From: a candidate division WOR-3 bacterium
Lineage (GTDB): Bacteria; Hydrothermota; Tepidihabitantia; SM23-42
Direction of reading: 5' to 3'
Length of the DNA stretch: 45,938 nucleotides
Assembly (NCBI GenBank): GCA_011052815.1
Contig: DRIG01000107.1
Span: forward strand, 1 to 45,938
The notes below the pieces were generated by a model that searched no databases, was not told where the DNA came from, and saw nothing but the letters and a program-made list of their open reading frames with translations. Shown one piece after another: positions 1 to 8,800 of this stretch; the first letter of the stretch is position 1, and every line of letters starts with the position of its first letter. Both the position numbers and the translations under genes were made by a program.

Positions 1-46
1 AATAGAATGGTATCAAAAGAACGGTCTTTTGCGGTAAAATCTCCTC

Positions 47-74
47 TTGACAGAGGACAAATTGTAATTATAAT
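47..74 (+). promoter_or_regulatory. sigma70-type promoter for the barrel/TPR gene
   Basis: TTGACA at 47-52, a 16-bp spacer, then TATAAT at 69-74. Both boxes match the consensus exactly. Transcription should start near 81, giving a leader of about 55 nt that contains the AGGAGG ribosome site just before the ATG at 137. Confidence 0.8.
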
Positions 75-136
75 TAGATAATAATAATATTCAGATAAAA
101 TAGGTGTATTTTTTATTAAATTAAGAGGAGGCGGTT

Positions 137-1783
137 ATGATAATAGTTGCATTTTTTCTGATTGGAGAGCTTTGTCATACCTCGGGGTTTATCGATATCC
201 CGACGGTTCCTCAGTACAATATTTCAGGGATGTACGGCGGTGGTCTGACCTTTTCGTTCCCGTTTACGACCGATGATCCTGATCCTACTGATGACCAGGA
301 ACCCGACCCAATGGACTTCACCATGGTCTTCCGCTACGGCCTTGCCGGCAGAGCCGAAATCTCTCTGGCGATGTACACACCGGTCACCTATGCCCTAAGC
401 TTCTCTTATCTGCTCTCACCTGAACAAGACAACAAACCTGCGTTCTTCTGCGGGGTGGATGATATCTCTTACAACACGCATCTATCGACGATCGGGATGC
501 AGGGTGAGACCGGTTTTATAGAAGAGAAGAATTATCATTTAAAGTGTAATGGCCGTCCCTGGGAGTTGTTTTCGACCTATATTGCGATGCAGAAGTCGTT
601 TGCGCCGGTCTTCAATGTAGTGGTTGGTCTGGGGCGTGGCCGGTTTGTCGGGTATGGACCGCGCAGTCATATCTTCAATACGGATCTATTTGTTCTGGGT
701 GAGGAGTATATGACGCGCAGTCATTCCTGGTGGGCGTTCGGGATTTTCTTTGGTGGTTCGATCAAAGCCGGGCCAATGGAATTGATTGCCGAGATCGACG
801 GTCGGGACGGCAATGCCGGGATCAGGTATCGTCATAAGTATTTCACCGGAACATTGGCGGTCACCAAGTGTGAGCATTTCTGGAGTCCGGAGCCTTTTTC
901 GCCGCGTTTTACGCTCGGGGTTGAGGCGACTAATCGTGCATTGATGGAAGGTCCTCAGGTGGGTTCGATTGAGTGTGTGATTCGTGACTATACTTCAAAG
1001 CAGCCGCTTGTCGGTGCGGTCATCGACATCAAAGAAATAAACAAGCGGTATAAGACAAAGGGTTCCACTTTCAGCCTCAGTCTGCCCGTGGGCAACTACA
1101 CGATTGCAATCTCTAAACCGAATTATGAAGACTACATGGCGAAAATCTCCGTGAAACCGAAAACAAAAAGTCGGCTTTTCTTCCATCTGAAGAAACGCAA
1201 AGAAACAGACCAGCAGACTGCTGCTTCAGAGCAGAAGAATGAATATATCAGTCAATATCTGAAACAGGCGGAAAAATATTATGAAAAAGATAACCTTGAC
1301 GCCGCTCAGGTGGCGCTGGAAATGGTCTTTTCACTCGATCCGGCAAATAAAGAAGCCGAGCGATTCTCGGAAAAGATCAAAATCCGACGTGAAGAATTGA
1401 TCAATCTCTATCGTGCCGAGGCAATATCAAAAACCCAGGCAAAAGACTATGTCGGCGCGATTGAACTCTGGAACAAAGTGCTGGAACTGGATATCCAGAA
1501 CAGCGAGGCGAAAACAGAGATCGCAAATTTAAAGAAAAAGATCTCCCCTGTGAAAAAACCGGCAAAACCGAAAAAGCCGAAGAAACCGAAAGAACCGGCG
1601 GTCACAAAAGAACAGATCGAGGCGCTCTACCGTAAAGGTGTCAAATATTTCAATGCGGAAAAATATGACGATGCATTAAAGCTCTTTAAACAGGTTCTTG
1701 TTTTGAATCCCGACCATATCGGAGCGAAAGATTACAAAAAACGTACTGAAGCACGAATTAAAATTCTTCAGGGCGGCGGATAG
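137..1783 (+). CDS. Exported barrel-like protein with regulatory-type beta-sandwich and TPR tail
   Basis: Predicted 548-residue envelope protein. The start is fixed by AGGAGG about 8 nt upstream. Residues 1-17 look like a short Sec signal. Residues 20-270 alternate aromatic and glycine-rich short strands (for example MYGGGLTFSF), as in outer-membrane beta-barrel repeats. Residues about 275-350 resemble a carboxypeptidase-regulatory/PEGA-type beta-sandwich (VGAVIDIKE...LPVGNYTIAIS). From about 375 there are TPR-like helices, broken by a Lys/Pro-rich linker near 475-495, then a final TPR (AEKYDDALKLFKQVL). This order suggests an outer-membrane or periplasm-facing scaffold that binds partners through its TPRs and basic linker. 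I recognise no enzyme motif and the exact function is unknown. The gene is monocistronic, with its own consensus promoter, and converges with the next gene. Confidence 0.7.
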   Translation: MIIVAFFLIGELCHTSGFIDIPTVPQYNISGMYGGGLTFSFPFTTDDPDPTDDQEPDPMDFTMVFRYGLAGRAEISLAMYTPVTYALSFSYLLSPEQDNKPAFFCGVDDISYNTHLSTIGMQGETGFIEEKNYHLKCNGRPWELFSTYIAMQKSFAPVFNVVVGLGRGRFVGYGPRSHIFNTDLFVLGEEYMTRSHSWWAFGIFFGGSIKAGPMELIAEIDGRDGNAGIRYRHKYFTGTLAVTKCEHFWSPEPFSPRFTLGVEATNRALMEGPQVGSIECVIRDYTSKQPLVGAVIDIKEINKRYKTKGSTFSLSLPVGNYTIAISKPNYEDYMAKISVKPKTKSRLFFHLKKRKETDQQTAASEQKNEYISQYLKQAEKYYEKDNLDAAQVALEMVFSLDPANKEAERFSEKIKIRREELINLYRAEAISKTQAKDYVGAIELWNKVLELDIQNSEAKTEIANLKKKISPVKKPAKPKKPKKPKEPAVTKEQIEALYRKGVKYFNAEKYDDALKLFKQVLVLNPDHIGAKDYKKRTEARIKILQGGG

Positions 1784-1807
1784 ATATCTTAATCAGGGTG
1801 ATATCTA
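1781..1807. terminator. Weak inverted repeat between convergent genes
   Basis: TAGATATC (1781-1788) and GATATCTA (1800-1807) form an 8-bp stem with an 11-nt loop that overlaps the stop codon. There is no T-run on either side, so it is a doubtful intrinsic terminator, though it is the only symmetry in the 37-nt gap. Confidence 0.3.
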
Positions 1808-1820
1808 TAACCATCAAACA

Positions 1821-2777
1821 TTATACATAGGGCTTTCTTTCGGGCTTTAACTCCCTGCCTTCGAATTCAAGATATTTCTGATATAAAGGAAGGGTCAACT
1901 TGAGAAGATTTACGGCTTCTTTTGTCCGTTTGATATACGGATCCTGGATATAGTTGAGTATTATCACCACGAAGATGATATCCCTGAACTGTTCGATGTA
2001 GTCATACTCTTCGCTCTCTCCGCCGTTTATATATTTCTCTATCCTCCTCACCATATTTATGATTTTTCCGAACTGACCGAACTCCTCGTCTTTATGATAT
2101 TTCAATTTTACATTCTTGATCTCTGAAGACGCCTCGATCAATGCAAGTTCAACCTTTCTACCGTAATCCTCCACAATCACTTTTGTATCGTCTTCCGGAG
2201 TTCTGTAGGTTCCGATATCACGCACATACACCCGTTCCCCGCGCTTCACCTTGCCGTAATAATCACCGAGCCGGCTGATGAATCTGACGGTGTTTTCTGA
2301 AAGTTTTTCATTAAGTTCGCTGTCCTGAAGCCATTTCAGGGCGACACCGATCTTGATCTTCTTGGCGGTCTTCTCAAAGTGGCTCTCCCCGGGTGTTTCA
2401 TTTATCTTTACGAAGATCTTTCCAATGTTCTCTTTATTCAAAGGTATCGGCATATAATCAGGGAAATCAAGAATATTGTGGAGCTGTCTGAAGAGGGACT
2501 CCACCCTTTTTTTGCGCTGCTCCAGTCCCACCTGGGGATGATTCTTTTTAACGAAGAAATCAATCAGGGCACGGTTGATTGTGTGGGTCCCTTTTTCCAG
2601 TTCGCTCTTACTCACCGCGCTGCGGCACCAATCAGTAAAACGCTCGAGGTCTGTTTGACTCACAAACTCGAGGTCATAAGGAAGTTCGGTGAGCACTGTA
2701 TCCGGCTGCAGAAGCCAGTGCAGCCTTACAAGAATCGCCTCTAAATTTTCCAAATGGTTTTGACTGGGCCAAGCCAT
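1821..2777 (-). CDS. Hypothetical cytosolic protein, 318 aa
   Basis: I do not recognise this family. The protein is mostly helical and charged, with no signal peptide and no clear membrane segment; a hydrophobic stretch near 268-277 (DIIFVVIILNY) is more likely a buried helix. Residues 180-215 contain a short basic, strand-like part. The start is supported by the promoter rather than a ribosome site: the -10 box ends 7 nt before the ATG at 2777, so the message should be leaderless. No upstream Shine-Dalgarno is visible. It stands alone, with its 5' end facing a repeat-rich divergent region and its 3' end converging on the barrel/TPR gene. Confidence 0.65.
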   Translation of the reverse strand: MAWPSQNHLENLEAILVRLHWLLQPDTVLTELPYDLEFVSQTDLERFTDWCRSAVSKSELEKGTHTINRALIDFFVKKNHPQVGLEQRKKRVESLFRQLHNILDFPDYMPIPLNKENIGKIFVKINETPGESHFEKTAKKIKIGVALKWLQDSELNEKLSENTVRFISRLGDYYGKVKRGERVYVRDIGTYRTPEDDTKVIVEDYGRKVELALIEASSEIKNVKLKYHKDEEFGQFGKIINMVRRIEKYINGGESEEYDYIEQFRDIIFVVIILNYIQDPYIKRTKEAVNLLKLTLPLYQKYLEFEGRELKPERKPYV

Positions 2778-2783
2778 GCATCT

Positions 2784-2811
2784 ATTCTACAAATTTCAAG
2801 CCATTCGTCAA
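2784..2811 (-). promoter_or_regulatory. Leaderless promoter for the 318-aa gene
   Basis: On the minus strand, TTGACG (2806-2811), 16-bp spacer, TAGAAT (2784-2789). The A of the ATG at 2777 is the seventh base after the -10 box, the usual +1 position, so transcription and translation starts should coincide. Confidence 0.6.
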
Positions 2812-2825
2812 GATATTTTATCCAA

Positions 2826-2880
2826 CCCTTCCCCCTCCGCCCTTTGCCCTTCGCCCATTCCCCGTTTCCCCCATTCTCCC
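2826..2880 (-). repeat. G-tract cluster (G-quadruplex-prone) in region A
   Basis: The minus strand has eight runs of three or more G separated by 2-5 nt loops, including GGGCGAA, GGGCAAA and GGGCGGA units. This satisfies simple G-quadruplex rules. A second set with strict 7-nt period is at 3033-3064. Confidence 0.6.
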
Positions 2881-3120
2881 TTTCTCCGTTTCCCCGTTTC
2901 TCCCGCTCTCCGTTTCCCCGTTTCTCTCTTCTGTCATTCTGAGCGAAGCGAAGAATCTCTCTTTTTTCCAGCGCAGCTCCCTTCCATGCACGAAGTGCAT
3001 CCCTGCCAGCGCAGCTCCCTTCCAGCACCGCTCCCTCTGCCCTTAGCCCTATGCCCTCCGCCCCTTCACCGTTTCCCCGTTTCTCCCTTTCTCCCGCTCT
3101 CCGTTTCGCCCATTCCCCAC
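2826..3120 (-). repeat. Modular repeat region A (intergenic 2778-3213)
   Basis: This 436-bp divergent gap holds no gene. The short open frames across it are low-complexity artefacts. Read on the minus strand it is purine-rich and made of modules: an AAACGGAGAAAGGGAG-type repeat, GGGCNNA heptads (3033-3064 and within 2826-2880), a block with the palindrome ATGCACGAAGTGCAT (2986-3000), and a hairpin element containing ATTCTGAGCGAAGCGAAGAAT (within 2933-2959). The segment 2933-3064 recurs nearly identically, inverted, at about 27952-28085. Promoters for both flanking genes lie at its edges. Confidence 0.85.
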
Positions 3121-3148
3121 TTGACTTCGCAGTCGGCTTGAATAGAAT
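3121..3148 (+). promoter_or_regulatory. Promoter for the MscS channel gene
   Basis: TTGACT (3121-3126), 16-bp spacer, TAGAAT (3143-3148). It begins right where the repeat region ends and predicts a leader of about 58 nt with AAAGGAG before the ATG at 3214. Confidence 0.55.
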
Positions 3149-3213
3149 ATGACGGAAATAAATAATAAACGTTTATGGTAAAGATATCATCATAATAAAA
3201 AAAGGAGTCGTCT

Positions 3214-4287
3214 ATGTTCACAGAAAAATTGTCTTTTAATAATTTGTTGATTTCAATGATATTCATAGCCGTCGGAGTCATCATCGGTGTTATCCTGGAA
3301 AAAATAATTCTGGCGAAGTTAAGGAAGTTTGCGGAGCGAACAAGATGGGAAGGCGATGAAATAATAATCGGAGCGATCCGCGGGGTGGCGATTCTCTGGT
3401 GTGGAATCGGCGGGCTCTACGGCGCGCTCTTGAATCTTCCGTTTAAACCGAATCTCGCGAATATCCTGCAGAAATCACTCCTCGTGGTCTTAATTCTCTC
3501 CGCCACTGTGGTACTGGCTAAAATCGCCGGCGGTTTGATCAATCTCCACAGTAAAAAGACGACCGCCCTGCCGTCCGCGTCTCTGTTCGTTAATCTCACC
3601 AAGATAACGATCTTTGCAATCGGCGGCCTCATCATTCTGCAGTCGATCGGTGTCTCGATCACGCCCCTGATTACTGCCCTGGGAATAGGAGGTCTTGCAG
3701 TCGCCCTGGCACTTCAACCCACCCTGTCGAATCTCTTCGCCGGTATTCAGATAATCATCTCCAAACAGCTCGAAGTCGGTGACTATATTCAGCTTGAATC
3801 CGGTGAAAAGGGTTATGTCACTGACATCTCCTGGCGTAATACAAAGATAAGAGAACTGCCGAATAACATCATCGTCATTCCCAATGCCAAATTAGCCGAC
3901 ACGATCGTCACGAACTTTCACCAACCCCAGAAAGAGATGTCAGTAGTGATTCAGTGCGGTGTGAGTTATGACAGTGACCTTGAGAAGGTTGAAAAAGTGA
4001 CGATCGAAGTCGCAAAGGAAGTTCTGCAAAACGTGCAGGGAGGACAGTCCGAATTCGAACCTTTTATCCGCTACCATACTTTCGGTGATTCAAGCATCGA
4101 CTTTTCGGTAATCCTGCGGGTAAAGGAATTCGTCAACCAATATCTGGTAAAGCACGAATTTATAAAAGCTCTCCACAAAAGGTTCAAGGAAGAAAACATA
4201 AATATTCCCTTTCCGATCCGTACGGTCTATCTTGAACAAAGCGAAAAGACCGGCGGCCGTGGTATGGAAAAACCCGCAGGACCTTGA
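3214..4287 (+). CDS. mscS: Small-conductance mechanosensitive channel, MscS family
   Basis: Inner-membrane channel that opens under membrane tension to release solutes in osmotic downshock. Of 357 residues, about 10-175 contain four or five hydrophobic segments. The last is the pore helix with the family's Ala/Gly pattern (ALGIGGLAVALALQ) followed by NLFAGI. The beta domain follows (VGDYIQL...GYVTDISWRNT), then the mixed alpha/beta cage up to about 340. The length is slightly above E. coli MscS (286) because of one or two extra N-terminal helices. The start is supported by AAAGGAG 8 nt upstream. The next promoter overlaps this stop codon, so the downstream inositol-phosphate enzyme is separately controlled. 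An osmotic valve beside a compatible-solute synthase makes physiological sense. Confidence 0.93.
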   Translation: MFTEKLSFNNLLISMIFIAVGVIIGVILEKIILAKLRKFAERTRWEGDEIIIGAIRGVAILWCGIGGLYGALLNLPFKPNLANILQKSLLVVLILSATVVLAKIAGGLINLHSKKTTALPSASLFVNLTKITIFAIGGLIILQSIGVSITPLITALGIGGLAVALALQPTLSNLFAGIQIIISKQLEVGDYIQLESGEKGYVTDISWRNTKIRELPNNIIVIPNAKLADTIVTNFHQPQKEMSVVIQCGVSYDSDLEKVEKVTIEVAKEVLQNVQGGQSEFEPFIRYHTFGDSSIDFSVILRVKEFVNQYLVKHEFIKALHKRFKEENINIPFPIRTVYLEQSEKTGGRGMEKPAGP

Positions 4288-4311
4288 CAGAAGAGGGATT
4301 TTTATTATAAT
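4284..4311 (+). promoter_or_regulatory. Consensus promoter overlapping the mscS stop codon
   Basis: TTGACA (4284-4289), 16-bp spacer, TATAAT (4306-4311); the TGA of mscS lies inside the -35 box. Transcription from about 4318 gives a leader of about 130 nt, the longest seen in the window. I found no convincing stem or known riboswitch in it. Confidence 0.75.
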
Positions 4312-4447
4312 AAAATATAACGTAACTTATTGACATCAAAAGCATCTGGTTGTGGAAACACACTTGCTGATAAGATAGTTTCTTTTTAATCGACCGAACC
4401 TTATAGAGTAGATGGTGTTGATGTTTGTTACGAGGAGGTGATTGAAA

Positions 4448-5767
4448 ATGAAATGTCTGATAATTGCAAGTGGTAGAGGCAGCCGCCTCGCTACCAGATC
4501 TCCATCCAAGCCCCTGACCCCTGTTCTGGGTCTTCCCCTTATCGCCCGCGTCATCCTGAAGGCGCGAAAAGCGGGTATAAAAGAGTTCTACATCGTCACC
4601 GGCTACCGTGGAAAAGAACTTCAGGAATACCTGAAACTCTTCGCTGAAGAGAGAAGATTGAAGATCACCTGCCTGCACAATGAAAATTGGGAAAGGGAAA
4701 ACGGCCTCTCAGTGCTGAAGGCGAAGGACGTTATTAAAGAAAAATTTATTCTTCTTATGAGCGACCATATTATAGACGAGAATATCATAAAAAAATTAAA
4801 GAATCAAAAAATAAGCGACGGTGAGGTCATTTTGGCCGTGGATTCAAATATCAAAAACAACAGATTCGTTAATATTGATGATGCAACAAAAGTGATTGTA
4901 AAAGACCAGAGGGTCGTTGATATCGGCAAAGAACTTGAATCATATAATGCCTATGACACCGGTGTTTTTCTCTGTACGCCGGCGATCTTCAAGGCATTAA
5001 AACAGAGTTCTGAAAGAGGTAATACCAGCCTCTCCGGTGGGATGAAGATACTGGCGCGGAAATCGTGTGTTAAAGCGTTCGACGTCAATGGAAATTACTG
5101 GATCGATGTCGATGATGAAGCACAACTGATGCGGGCGGAACATCATCTCACCCGTATCCTGATAAACAAAGAATGCGACGGTCCTGTTGCGAAATACATA
5201 AATAGACCGTTTTCCCTGCGAATCACGAAGTTCTTGATGAAGACGAAAATTCAACCCAACACCATAACCGTTTTCTGTTTTCTGATTTCCATTATCGCCG
5301 CGTTATTTCTCTCATTGAAAGGGTACCTTCCCCTGGCCATCGGAGCGGTGCTGGCTCAACTGGCTTCAATCCTCGACGGCTGTGACGGTGAAATAGCCCG
5401 GCTTAAAGACCTTGAAACCAGATTCGGCGGATGGTTCGACGCCGTGCTCGACCGATATGCAGATGCCCTGCTTCTGCTGGGACTCACCTATCACATCTTC
5501 CAGGAGATGAACAACCCCGGAGTGATTTTCTTGGGAGCGGCAGCACTCATCGGTTCGTTAATCAACAGCTATACCGCGGAGAAATACGACGGTTTCTTCA
5601 GTAAGAAAAGAAATCAATATTTCAGAATTGGAAGGGATCTGAGGATCTTTATAATCTTTCTCGGTGGATTATTCAACCAGCCCCTTGCAGCACTTGTCCT
5701 CATCGCATTTTTGATGAATATAGAGAATATACGACGGATTGTCGTACTCAGTCGGGCGTGGTCCTGA
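4448..5767 (+). CDS. Fused inositol-1-phosphate cytidylyltransferase / CDP-alcohol phosphatidyltransferase (di-myo-inositol-phosphate-phosphate synthase type)
   Basis: Predicted bifunctional membrane enzyme. The N-terminal nucleotidyltransferase (about 1-230) would make CDP-inositol from CTP and inositol-1-phosphate; it has the GRGSRL loop, SKPLTPV and the acidic pair region MSDH. The C-terminal half (about 240-435) is a CDP-alcohol phosphatidyltransferase with the complete motif D310-x2-DG-x2-AR-x8-G-x3-D-x3-D335 and several membrane helices. This fusion is known from hyperthermophiles (Archaeoglobus, Thermotoga), where it makes phosphorylated di-myo-inositol phosphate, a heat-stress solute. 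The ATG at 4448 is preferred over TTG 4442 because GAGGAGGTG sits 9 nt before it. An inositol-phospholipid role is the main alternative. A phosphatase of the needed type (IMPase family) is encoded at 32716-33501. Confidence 0.85.
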   Translation: MKCLIIASGRGSRLATRSPSKPLTPVLGLPLIARVILKARKAGIKEFYIVTGYRGKELQEYLKLFAEERRLKITCLHNENWERENGLSVLKAKDVIKEKFILLMSDHIIDENIIKKLKNQKISDGEVILAVDSNIKNNRFVNIDDATKVIVKDQRVVDIGKELESYNAYDTGVFLCTPAIFKALKQSSERGNTSLSGGMKILARKSCVKAFDVNGNYWIDVDDEAQLMRAEHHLTRILINKECDGPVAKYINRPFSLRITKFLMKTKIQPNTITVFCFLISIIAALFLSLKGYLPLAIGAVLAQLASILDGCDGEIARLKDLETRFGGWFDAVLDRYADALLLLGLTYHIFQEMNNPGVIFLGAAALIGSLINSYTAEKYDGFFSKKRNQYFRIGRDLRIFIIFLGGLFNQPLAALVLIAFLMNIENIRRIVVLSRAWS

Positions 5768-5773
5768 TAAATA

Positions 5774-5802
5774 TGAAAGCCCCTGCTTTGCAGGGGCTTT
5801 CA
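5774..5802 (+). terminator. Strong intrinsic terminator between convergent genes
   Basis: A perfect 13-bp stem, TGAAAGCCCCTGC (5774-5786) with GCAGGGGCTTTCA (5790-5802), closes a TTT loop. T-rich sequence follows on the plus strand up to 5822. It ends the inositol-phosphate gene and may also act on the opposite strand. Confidence 0.85.
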
Positions 5803-5820
5803 TTCTTTATTTCTGTTTTT

Positions 5821-8800
5821 TTAAAGCGTGACTTTCATCTCAATCGGAACCTCAACTCCTTCATCTGACGTGTTGTAGTATTCATAGACACGTGAAGAAC
5901 GGATCTTCGCCTTTATCGGATATTTAGCCTTGATACTGTAAGTCAGACGAACCGGCTTTTTGGAAGATACTTCATCAAGATAGATAATGAGCTGTCGTGG
6001 TGTAATGGTGTATTTCTGAATCTTCTTGCCGACCAGCTCATCCAGAGTCGGTGTCTGGACTTCAAAGCCCGGGGGTATTCCCAGATCAACCATAACCATC
6101 TGAGCGGTACCGGGTTTAGTCAGTCTTATGGAAACATCGACTCCCACGATATCATTCACAGCCAGTTCTGTTCGGTCGTATTTGACGTCGATAACAAAAG
6201 GCGGTTCTGTCGGTCGGGGCAGTTTTTCCCAGGGAATATAGTATCCGCGGGTAAGTTCATACAGGAAGCTGCCTTCACCGCGGATATCGATTTCAACGGT
6301 ATTGTTCTTTTTAAGATAATCGGATAGTTCGACCTGATGCATCAAATCGGCGTTACTGTCATCGATCTTCAGTTCTTTGATCTTTTCACCGTTCATCTTG
6401 ACGACGATGCGGGCGTCGATATCTTCGGCAGTACTGCCCAAAGCGGCAACGAGGGAACGCAGGGCGATGACTGTTCCCTGTGTAGTATACCACAATCCGG
6501 ATGCATCTTTTTCCCTGATCAGATAGGTCAACACCTTTGTAACCAGATCGCTGTATTTTCCGGACTTGATCAGTGCGTATGCCGCCAGGCCGGTCGCCTC
6601 GATATCCGCACCCTTTCCGCGCGAAAAGGTTATCGATGGAATATCCGAGTTCCAGTAAACAGCATCATCCTTTTCTTTCGCCATACCGACGAGATGTTTG
6701 AGAACTTCCATGGTAACCGTCCCCTTCGGTTCAACGGCGACAAAGGCATTGGCGATGAGTGCCAGGATATACGGGTCTCTTGCTGTTTTCCAGTTCTTCT
6801 TCAGGAAGGCAAGACCTTTCGCCGCTGCGCCGCCCTGTTCTCCGATTTCACCCAGTGCCCAGCAGATATATGCGGTCGGAAGGATTTCGTTCTTCTGTAT
6901 CCTTGTCCAGGATTCGGCGTGGAGGTACTGTTTGTCAGGTGACCAGGAACCGTCTTTGTTCTGTTGACTCTTGAGCCACTGAGCCGTACGTTTGATCACA
7001 CGTTCGTCGACCTCGTAAACCTTTGCCATGTCATTAAACTCCATCAAACCGTAAGCAGTGAGGACCTTATTGGCAGGAGCGTCACCGAACCAGGAAAAAC
7101 CTCCACCCTGGACTTCAAAAGACAATAACCGCTGGTAACCGATACTGATGTATTCTTCTGCAGAAAGTTCTGCTTCCGGTTTGATCTGTTCAGTCTCCCT
7201 TAAATAATCCAGAATAAGAATATTGGGATAGGTGACCGAGGAGGTCTGTTCAAAACAGCCGAAGGGCATTCTGAAAAGTCCGTCGAGCCCCTCGACGATC
7301 TGAGAATAGATACCCGGAAAGATCTTCAGGATTAAGGTGTTCGCTTCGTCGATTGCATCCGAAGGATAGGTTATTTTCTTCACGACATTCCCTTCGAGTC
7401 TGTCGGAAATTATGTCTTCGAATTTTCTGCCGTCCGGAAGCACGGCGATATTTCTTTTAATTGCATCCGACTTTATCTCACCGTATGCCTTGACGAGAAG
7501 TGAATAGTAGCCGAGCTTTTTGACTTTAATGGGGAAATAGACGACGGAAACTTCGTCTTTTTTCAATCTCTTCGTTACTTCTTTCTCTCCAAGGATATCA
7601 AACCAATCTTCTTGTTGAAGGACCAGCTTTATTTCCTGAGCGCGCGGCAGATAATTGTAAACCGCGATCGGTATAGAAATTTCGTCTCCTTTGGTCAACG
7701 CCACCGGCAGATCAATATCAACAAAGAAATCCTGAAAGACCCGTATCTGAGAAAGTGCTGAACCGAGTTCACCGTCAGCCGAGGACGCGAATGATGTCAC
7801 CCGCCATGTGGTGATGGCATCCGGCATAGTCACACAGAGGCGCGCTTTTCCTTGTTTATCGGTTATCAAAGCCGGTTCAAAGATGAATGTTTCAGGAAAG
7901 AATTCGCGTACCCGTGGTTCTTTTCTCGCTCCTTTTGTCTGCGATTTCACCTTTCCACGCGGAAAGGCAGCAGGTTGTTCAGTTGCCACTCTGCCGGCTG
8001 CCATAGGTGCCATCACGCGATCCAACATCTTTTCTTCTTCGGGCAGGAAACGCTGGAACGACCACTCATTGATATCGTCTTCATTGTCAAAGACACCGTC
8101 CGGTCCGGCGGAGACGATTTCGAACCAGGAAAAGTACTCACCGCCTGTGGTAATGCGGTACTTATGCGCCCAGGGATCCAGAATATCTTCTTCAGAGAGG
8201 AACCCTTCTTCTATCAGAACATTCACGCCGTCGGCGCTCTTCGGATACTTATTATGTTTTGCGTAGTATTCATTGATCGCCCTGTAGATCCGATCGCGCG
8301 TATTCAGCAGATGATCATAGAAGACCCTTCTTATCTTATCAATCACTTCTTGAGGCGTGGTGTAATTGACCGGAAAAGGTTCTCTGGGAACGAGTGTGGA
8401 GAAGAGCACGTTTTCGGCGCGCGCTTTGATACCCGGTCTTTCAACGATCTTAACCGGCTCAAACCCGTGAATTTCATAACGGGGTTCAAGAATCTCTTTT
8501 TCCAGCCTGAAGTAAACCTTTTCCAGTCCAGGCTGCAACTCGGATACGGCGAAGACCGCTTCATCGACGACCGCGACACATAGAGCCGCGACCCGGGGGC
8601 GGCCGTCTTTGTCCGTAACCGTGAACAATATCTCACCGTCTTCACCCGGTAAATACTCTTTCTTATCCCCTTTTACAGAGATCAAAAGGTCATCGGCGGA
8701 ATGTACATAACAGAACCTCGTATCACGAATGATGTTTCCTCCGGTGGTGACGATGTAGGCGTGGAGCCAGATAGAACCGCTCAGTTCAGGAGTCAGGTGC

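Noticed and set aside
2741-3141. Short open frames of 60-121 codons across repeat region A
   Set aside because: They are low-complexity (Pro/Ser/Phe or Arg/Glu/Gly-rich), occur on both strands, and follow directly from the repeat composition.
4318-4447. Known riboswitch in the long leader of the inositol-phosphate enzyme
   Set aside because: I found no recognisable aptamer core or terminator hairpin; only the length is unusual.
8075-8345. A separate type II secretion gene
   Set aside because: The pseudopilin-like segment is in frame with the macroglobulin, without its own start, prepilin signal or stop.
7808-8583. Plus-strand open frames opposite the macroglobulin gene (up to 243 codons)
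   Set aside because: They lie wholly antisense to a clear protein with thioester and domain motifs and show no family features.
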